Assembly (NCBI GenBank): GCA_002780135.1
Contig: PEWA01000007.1
Location: 1-10,228, forward strand
From: Candidatus Shapirobacteria bacterium CG06_land_8_20_14_3_00_40_12
GTDB lineage: Bacteria; Patescibacteriota; Microgenomatia; UBA12405
DNA length: 10,228 nucleotides
Direction of reading: 5' to 3'
Shown here: positions 6,837 to 10,228 of the stretch, in pieces
Position numbering within the stretch: position 1 is the stretch's first letter
Layout: each line of letters opens with the position of its first letter
Made by a program: the position numbers and the translations under genes
Notes under the pieces: model-generated
Told to the model about the DNA's origin: nothing
The model's database searches: none
What the model saw: the letters and a program-made list of their open reading frames with translations, nothing else

Positions 6837-7884
6837 ATCTCAATTTTCTCATAAGCTCTGAATAAAAGCGAAGATTATGGATGGTGGCGAGACGCAGTGC
6901 GGTCATTTCTTTGATATGAAAAAGATGAGCTAAATACGAGCGGGAATAGTTTTGACAAAGGTGGCAATCGCAAAATTTAGAAACAGAGCTTTTATCGCGA
7001 TAATAGATGTTTTTGTTGGGAGTGAAGTAGGAATAATTAAGGGTGGACGCATCTTTCCAAACGTAGAGCCGACAGTGTCTGGCGTCGCGGGTAGGCAGAA
7101 CGCAGTCAAAAATATGCCAGCCGGATTTGACTAAGGTGGCAATTTCATGGGGTTTACCAACTCCTAGTCCATAGAGAAGATAGTTATCGGGAGTGTATTG
7201 GCGAATAATGTCGGAGGATTGGTAGTCAAAAGTCAGATCTGATTTAATTGGCCAACCACCGTAGCCGAGGCCGTCAAAACCGATGTCAACTAATTCTTTG
7301 GTGCATTCCTTTCGCAGAATGGCAAATCCCCCACCCTGAACTACACCCAAAAGATAGGGTTTTTTGAGCCACGATTTAGTATTAGCCTCAAATATTTTTT
7401 TACAATTTTCTGCCCACCTTAGGGTTCGACGAACCGAATCTTTAGCTTCGGTTAAATTATTTTTTGGATCAGTAAAATCGTCAAGAACGACTACCATGTC
7501 AGAATTTAGAGCCAATTGAGTTTTAATGGAGATTTCCGGAGTAAAAAGAATCTTTTTACCATCCATTTTGAAAGTTACTCCAATATCAGTGACACTGTTT
7601 TTTCCGCCAAGGGTTTTAGCTAAGGACATCACCTGAAAGCCACCGGAGTCAGAAATAACAGCGCCATTCCAGTTCATATATTTTTTAACACCGCCAAAAC
7701 TTTTAATAACATCTTTACCGGGATTTGAAAGCAAGTGAAAGGAGTTAACTAAAATTCCCGGAGTTTGGGTATTTTTGATATCAGTAGAATCAAGGGTTTT
7801 CAAAACGGCACGGGTAGCGTCGGGGAAAAAAACAGGCAATGGAATTTTGTCACCCTGCAGGGTTTCAAAGAATTTAGGAAACAT
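6829..7884 (-). CDS. tgt: tRNA-guanine transglycosylase family protein with altered substrate loop
   Basis: Transglycosylases of this family swap guanine in RNA for a 7-deazaguanine; the bacterial enzyme inserts preQ1 at position 34 of GUN-anticodon tRNAs. Seen here are SDSGGFQVMSL (78-88, with general-acid/base Asp79), VVVLDDFT (131-138, with the substrate-binding Asp), GVVQGG (180-185), and FDCVLPTRDAR (259-269) with nucleophile Asp260. The zinc site CDCHLC (Cys305, Cys307, Cys310) is completed by His336 in TIHNLRF. The loop that reads GGLAVGE in typical bacterial Tgt is GGWPIKS (209-215), so base specificity is uncertain. TRDARHC also replaces the usual TRNARNG. Length (351) is slightly below the usual 370-380. 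It is the first gene of the operon with uxs and mtaB. No queuosine synthesis gene is in the window. Confidence 0.85.
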   Translation of the reverse strand: MFPKFFETLQGDKIPLPVFFPDATRAVLKTLDSTDIKNTQTPGILVNSFHLLSNPGKDVIKSFGGVKKYMNWNGAVISDSGGFQVMSLAKTLGGKNSVTDIGVTFKMDGKKILFTPEISIKTQLALNSDMVVVLDDFTDPKNNLTEAKDSVRRTLRWAENCKKIFEANTKSWLKKPYLLGVVQGGGFAILRKECTKELVDIGFDGLGYGGWPIKSDLTFDYQSSDIIRQYTPDNYLLYGLGVGKPHEIATLVKSGWHIFDCVLPTRDARHCRLYVWKDASTLNYSYFTPNKNIYYRDKSSVSKFCDCHLCQNYSRSYLAHLFHIKEMTALRLATIHNLRFYSELMRKLRYV

Positions 7885-7925
7885 CTGTCGGCATTGTACC
7901 GAAAAATTCGAACTGTAATTATGGA

Positions 7926-7934
7926 ATTATAACA
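7926..7934 (-). promoter_or_regulatory. Extended -10 promoter element for the tgt-uxs-mtaB operon
   Basis: The minus strand reads TGTTATAAT from 7934 to 7926, a perfect extended -10 (TGNTATAAT). Transcription would start near 7919 and give a leader of about 35 bases without an obvious Shine-Dalgarno. No -35 is evident; the palindrome at 7938-7980 sits where it would be. A second hexamer, TACAAT at 7898-7893, lies 8 bases before the ATG and could give a leaderless transcript. Confidence 0.5.
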
Positions 7935-7937
7935 CTC

Positions 7938-7980
7938 GCCCCGCACGCCGTGGGCGGGGGCACGGCGTAAAAAGCGGGGC
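7938..7980. repeat. Large palindrome between divergent genes
   Basis: GCCCCGC-ACGCCGT (7938-7951) pairs with ACGGCGT (7962-7968) and GCGGGGC (7974-7980), giving 14 base pairs interrupted only by a five-A bulge at 7969-7973, around a G-rich 10-base loop. It lies between two divergently transcribed genes, so it terminates neither of them. It could be a dispersed palindromic unit or a regulatory site next to the tgt promoter. Confidence 0.6.
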
Positions 7981-8079
7981 TCGATTGAAAATTATTTTTT
8001 GCACGCGCGATTTTTATGCTCGCTCTGTTCGCATTTTTATAAAACCGAATTTTACAATAACCCTCCTTCCAAAATCATG

Positions 8080-8085
8080 TATAAT
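8080..8085 (+). promoter_or_regulatory. Consensus -10 box placing the CYTH gene on a leaderless transcript
   Basis: TATAAT at 8080-8085 is a perfect -10 hexamer ending nine bases before the ATG at 8095. Initiation 6-8 bases downstream would put the mRNA 5' end within a few bases of the start codon. The TTTACA at 8051-8056 is 23 bases away, too far for a normal -35. Confidence 0.45.
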
Positions 8086-8094
8086 AAACCCAAT

Positions 8095-8580
8095 ATGGCA
8101 AATGAAATCGAAATGAATTTTAAGGTTACAAATAAAGAGGGCCTACTGGTCTTTTTAAAGTCGCTTGGTGAGGAAAAAACACAGGATATTAAAATGACTT
8201 ATCTTGGAAAACAGGGTGACGAGTCCTTTTATATTCGCATTGAAGAAATTTCTGACGAAAATGGTGATAAAAAAGTCTTAACTGCCAAAGGTAACTTTGT
8301 TTCCAATGACGGCGTAAATCAGAGGAAGGAGGTGTCGATTCCAATTACTTCTTCTCCTGAACAATATATAGAATTTTTGACTTTAATCGGAATGGAGTTA
8401 CGGGATTCTAAATCTAAGATTCGCCACCATTTTCATATCGATGACTTAGAAATTACCTTAGATGAGTGGAACGTAGAGGATCTTGGGAATAGACTTGAAA
8501 TTGAGGGTTTGGATGAGTCAAAAGTAAAAGAGTTTGCTAGTAAAATTGTTCAATACTGTAACCCGACTCCGTCAAAATAA
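8095..8580 (+). CDS. CYTH-domain protein (triphosphate tunnel metalloenzyme superfamily)
   Basis: CYTH proteins fold as an eight-stranded tunnel that binds a triphosphate and divalent metals; known activities include adenylate cyclase, thiamine triphosphatase and tripolyphosphatase. From the ATG at 8095 the product is 161 residues, a typical length. Visible motifs are EIEMNFKV (4-11, the N-terminal acidic pair), YIRIEE (46-51), LTAKG (62-66), RKEVSIPI (77-84), SKIRHHFHIDDLEITLDEW (107-125, with basic Lys108/Arg110 and acidic Asp116, Glu119, Asp123) and GNRLEIEG (131-138). The signature is ExExxxK rather than the usual ExExK. An upstream ATG at 7999 is open, but the extra 32 residues do not resemble the fold and the TATAAT box at 8080 lies within them. 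The substrate is unknown. The stop is one base from the convergent HD gene. Confidence 0.8.
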   Translation: MANEIEMNFKVTNKEGLLVFLKSLGEEKTQDIKMTYLGKQGDESFYIRIEEISDENGDKKVLTAKGNFVSNDGVNQRKEVSIPITSSPEQYIEFLTLIGMELRDSKSKIRHHFHIDDLEITLDEWNVEDLGNRLEIEGLDESKVKEFASKIVQYCNPTPSK

Positions 8581-8581
8581 C

Positions 8582-9172
8582 TCAGAGCTTATAAAGCATT
8601 CTGCGTCCCACAGCCTCTTCAGTAAAATCATCCCAAATGTCGCATAGTACTGGGTCATCTTTAACATCCTGTGGTTTAACTTCCATTAGTCTTTCTTTGT
8701 CTACCATTTTTTCCTTCCATCCATTATCTCCCGACACTAATCTTTGTAGAAATGGTTGTAATTTATCGAGAGCGTAAATATATTTTGATTCAGGAGTCAG
8801 CCTTTCTTCATATTCATTCCATAGATTCATCATCCTCAGACCTTCATCTTCGGGTAGGGTAGAAAACAGCTTTTTAGCCGACTCTTCCTCTGCTTTCTTT
8901 TTCTCTTCTTTTGTTTTTTTCTTGTCGTCCCAAAGATTTACATCTTCGGCATATACTTCAACCAAATCATGAACCAAGGCCAGTTCAATAAGCCGCATTT
9001 TATCTAGTTCTGGTCTAAGTTTTGACATCAAATAGGACATCATCACCAGGTGCCAAATATGCTCGGCGTCACTTTCGGCTCGATCTAAGTTTGAAGTTTT
9101 ATTAAAACGCTCTATCGTTTTAAGTTTCTCAATAAGTCTGAGAAAATTAATTATTTTTTTAATGTCGTTCAT
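8582..9172 (-). CDS. HD-domain phosphohydrolase, YfbR/HDDC2-type 5'-deoxynucleotidase
   Basis: Proteins of this HD family remove the 5'-phosphate from deoxynucleoside monophosphates using a divalent metal, and help control nucleotide pools. The metal ligands expected for YfbR are all present: His38 (AEHIWH), His68-Asp69 (LVHDL) and Asp136 (LDKLQP). Glu72 and Asp77 (VEVYAEDVN), the catalytic pair in YfbR, are also in place. Residues 82-105 form a Lys/Glu-rich helix and LWNEYEERLTPESKY (117-131) is typical of the family. The 196-residue length is normal. A good Shine-Dalgarno, AAGGA (9186-9182 on the minus strand), lies nine bases before the ATG, which is unusual in this window. Its start overlaps the end of the glycosyltransferase fragment by 14 bases, suggesting co-transcription. 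The exact substrate is inferred. Confidence 0.85.
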   Translation of the reverse strand: MNDIKKIINFLRLIEKLKTIERFNKTSNLDRAESDAEHIWHLVMMSYLMSKLRPELDKMRLIELALVHDLVEVYAEDVNLWDDKKKTKEEKKKAEEESAKKLFSTLPEDEGLRMMNLWNEYEERLTPESKYIYALDKLQPFLQRLVSGDNGWKEKMVDKERLMEVKPQDVKDDPVLCDIWDDFTEEAVGRRMLYKL

Positions 9173-9680
9173 TGGTAAGTATCCTTTTTACGGCTTTAGT
9201 AAAATTAGCAACCATATTATATTCGTTTATTACTAAGTCTCTACCGTTTTTCTTAATTGATACTTTTTCTTCATTTTTTAAAGTTAAAATTTTTCTCATA
9301 TTTTTCTCAACTTCGTCTAATTCTAAATTAGTTATAAAACCATCGACACCATCTTTCACCTGACAGGGTAATCCATCTACATCAGACACTAAGGCAATTG
9401 GTTTACCATAAATTCGAATTTCCGCTGGAATAAAGGCTCCTGGCTCATATTTTGACAATACGGCGACAAGTTCCGTCTTATTCCATTGCATAAACTGACG
9501 GGGAAAGACAAAATCTAGTCCAAACATTAAAGTAATATTTTTACTTTTTAACGAATTCAATTCTTTAACTATCGGGTCCTGCATCGTATATGGTGCGGCT
9601 TGTACCACAAAGTGATAAGGCAGATCTTCTAATCGCTTAGCAACTTTCATAAAAATATCGAATCCTTTATAGAGCACCAC
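9159..9680 (-). CDS. GT4 glycosyltransferase, C-terminal half only (5'-truncated)
   Basis: This is the nucleotide-sugar-binding C-terminal Rossmann domain of a GT-B fold family 4 glycosyltransferase. LYKGFDIFMKVAKRL (3-17) corresponds to the helix that usually follows the domain's first strand and the GR(L) motif. FVVQAAP (24-30) and ITLMFGLDF (49-57) fit the core strands. EPGAFIPAE (Glu79 to Glu87) is the EX7E motif that contacts the sugar nucleotide. GKPIALVSDVDGLPCQVKDGVDGFI (92-116) is the family's donor-site loop. About 200 residues of acceptor domain and the first strand are absent. The frame opens only two codons above the apparent GTG before a TGA, and it meets the equally beheaded plus-strand gene at about 9673-9686. 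It is likely inactive unless the join is an assembly artefact. Confidence 0.75.
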   Translation of the reverse strand: MVLYKGFDIFMKVAKRLEDLPYHFVVQAAPYTMQDPIVKELNSLKSKNITLMFGLDFVFPRQFMQWNKTELVAVLSKYEPGAFIPAEIRIYGKPIALVSDVDGLPCQVKDGVDGFITNLELDEVEKNMRKILTLKNEEKVSIKKNGRDLVINEYNMVANFTKAVKRILTNERH

Positions 9681-9699
9681 TGTGGCTCAACAAGTGGTG
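9673..9699. other. Rearrangement junction between two truncated genes, with a 7-bp inverted repeat
   Basis: CACCACT (9675-9681) and AGTGGTG (9693-9699) are perfect inverted repeats with an 11-base spacer. They sit exactly where the open frames of the minus-strand glycosyltransferase fragment and the plus-strand deoxyribosyltransferase-like fragment meet. Both proteins lack their N-terminal halves here, which indicates a single inversion, deletion or chimeric join. Confidence 0.55.
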
Positions 9700-10020
9700 T
9701 ATGCCCTAGAAAACAATATTCCAGTTTGGTGCTTGTGTAATGAGGACAAAAAACAAAATATTCCGGCATTTTTATCAACCCGCCACGACGATAAACTGGA
9801 TTTTTCTTATTATAAGTCTGAAAAGTTAACGTCTCTAATCGAAGAAAAATTGACTAGCTTTACGAAAAGAGAAATAAAATTCAATTTTTACCTAGACCAA
9901 GATATGTATGACTTTTTGGAAAAATTGTCCATAGCAAACAAATCAACGAAGTCAAAAGTAATTAGAGAAATTATTTTGACTGAAATGAACAAGAAGCAAT
10001 CTCAAAATACCAAACCATAA
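9682..10020 (+). CDS. Nucleoside 2-deoxyribosyltransferase-like fragment with C-terminal ribbon-helix-helix domain (5'-truncated)
   Basis: Residues 1-60 resemble the last part of the nucleoside 2-deoxyribosyltransferase/deoxynucleotide N-hydrolase fold: VAQQVVYALENNIPVWCL matches the 'G-x-E-I-x-x-A-L-x-x-x-K-P-V-L-C-L' helix-strand unit, followed by a KLDFSYYKSEKLTSLIEEKL tail. Residues 65-105 look like a ribbon-helix-helix DNA-binding unit: strand KFNFYLD, helix QDMYDFLEKLSIANK, turn and helix STKSKVIREIILTEM. I recall CPR proteins with this same two-part layout, with another 90-100 N-terminal residues holding the nucleotide site. Those residues are missing here: the frame is stopped by TAG at 9670-9672 and opens with GTG at 9682. 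The catalytic half is therefore lost or lies elsewhere. Its function is not established. Confidence 0.65.
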   Translation: MAQQVVYALENNIPVWCLCNEDKKQNIPAFLSTRHDDKLDFSYYKSEKLTSLIEEKLTSFTKREIKFNFYLDQDMYDFLEKLSIANKSTKSKVIREIILTEMNKKQSQNTKP

Positions 10021-10228
10021 CATTCTGATTTCATAAAAATTTTTGCGTTTTCCTAACTACTTTTTATTGAATAAAACCCTTACGCCAAAATATCAAAATG
10101 ACGGATTCTTGGCGCTGGCCAATTCTGTGCGCCTGTCCGCCTCTGGCGGAGGCGTGGCCTGTGCCACCTCAAAAAATTTCAATTATCACGAATTGTCGCA
10201 ATTACTGAACGAAGTGCGAACCTTTTTT
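10021..10228. other. Non-coding tail of the window with short palindromes
   Basis: No gene is supported. An AT-rich stretch (10021-10110) is followed by GC-rich palindromes at 10131-10167 and a short AATTG/CAATT repeat at 10191-10203. No terminator with a T-run directly follows the plus-strand gene ending at 10020. The window ends in a T-run that may belong to a feature beyond it. Confidence 0.5.
10131..10167. repeat. GC-rich palindromic repeat related to the copy at 116-144
   Basis: CGCCTC/GAGGCG (10138-10143/10149-10154) and GTGGC/GCCAC (10154-10158/10163-10167) form adjacent stems; CCGCC/GGCGG (10137-10141/10145-10149) is an alternative pairing. Read on the minus strand, 10153-10131 is GCCTCCGCCAGAGGC followed by GGACAGGC. 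This aligns with GCCTTCGCCAAGGC, a five-base insert and GGGCAGGC on the plus strand at 116-143. The two copies are therefore inverted relative to each other. Confidence 0.6.

Noticed and set aside
8061..8068. CCCTCCTT resembling an anti-Shine-Dalgarno sequence upstream of the CYTH gene
   Set aside because: It lies upstream of the likely transcription start, so would not be in the mRNA. Read on the other strand as GGAGGG, it leads only to a frame that stops at once.
7999..8094. Upstream ATG extending the CYTH protein by 32 residues
   Set aside because: The extension is not family-like, and a perfect TATAAT lies within it; the ATG at 8095 starts right at the conserved EIE motif.
1..10228. CRISPR array, insertion sequence or prophage genes
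   Set aside because: No regularly spaced direct repeats, transposase, integrase or phage structural motifs were seen anywhere in the window.

Overview
This window looks like part of a chromosome from a Candidate Phyla Radiation (Patescibacteria) bacterium, most likely of the Microgenomates type. That is an inference from AT-rich, very tightly packed genes, few Shine-Dalgarno sequences, an archaeal-style DRG GTPase, GC-rich intergenic palindromes of a kind I associate with these genomes, and a CPR-type nucleotide/ribbon-helix-helix protein. TGA is used as a stop (for example at the end of the decarboxylase and HD genes), so the recoded lineages are unlikely.

Layout. 1-221: non-coding DNA rich in inverted repeats. 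222-1745 (-): a 507-residue protein I do not recognise. 1746-2384: a GC-rich non-coding stretch with many hairpins, one a plausible terminator for the gene to its right. 2385-3764 (-): a secreted TIM-barrel glycoside hydrolase-like protein. 3783-4868 (+): a DRG-family GTPase, divergent from the hydrolase across only 18 bases. 4822-7884 (-): an overlapping three-gene operon transcribed in the order tRNA-guanine transglycosylase, UDP-glucuronate decarboxylase, MtaB-like tRNA methylthiotransferase; the last gene runs 47 bases into the 3' end of the GTPase gene. 7885-8094: a divergent promoter region with a large palindrome. 8095-8580 (+): a CYTH-domain protein. 8582-9172 (-): a YfbR/HDDC2-type HD-domain 5'-nucleotidase, convergent with the CYTH gene one base away. 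9159-9680 (-): the C-terminal half of a GT4 glycosyltransferase. 9682-10020 (+): the C-terminal half of a nucleoside deoxyribosyltransferase-like protein with a ribbon-helix-helix tail. 10021-10228: non-coding, with a palindromic repeat related to the one at 116-144.

Functional themes are tRNA modification (Tgt, MtaB), translation-linked GTPase activity (DRG), nucleotide or phosphate housekeeping (HD nucleotidase, CYTH, deoxyribosyltransferase fragment) and cell-surface sugar metabolism (UDP-xylose synthesis, GT4 fragment, secreted hydrolase). I see no CRISPR array, transposase, rRNA or tRNA. The best leads are a palindromic repeat built in frame into mtaB, a transglycosylase lacking the usual bacterial substrate-loop motif, a head-to-head junction of two beheaded genes at about 9680, and the hairpin-rich stretch at 1790-2345. 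I did not find a clearly new multi-gene system.
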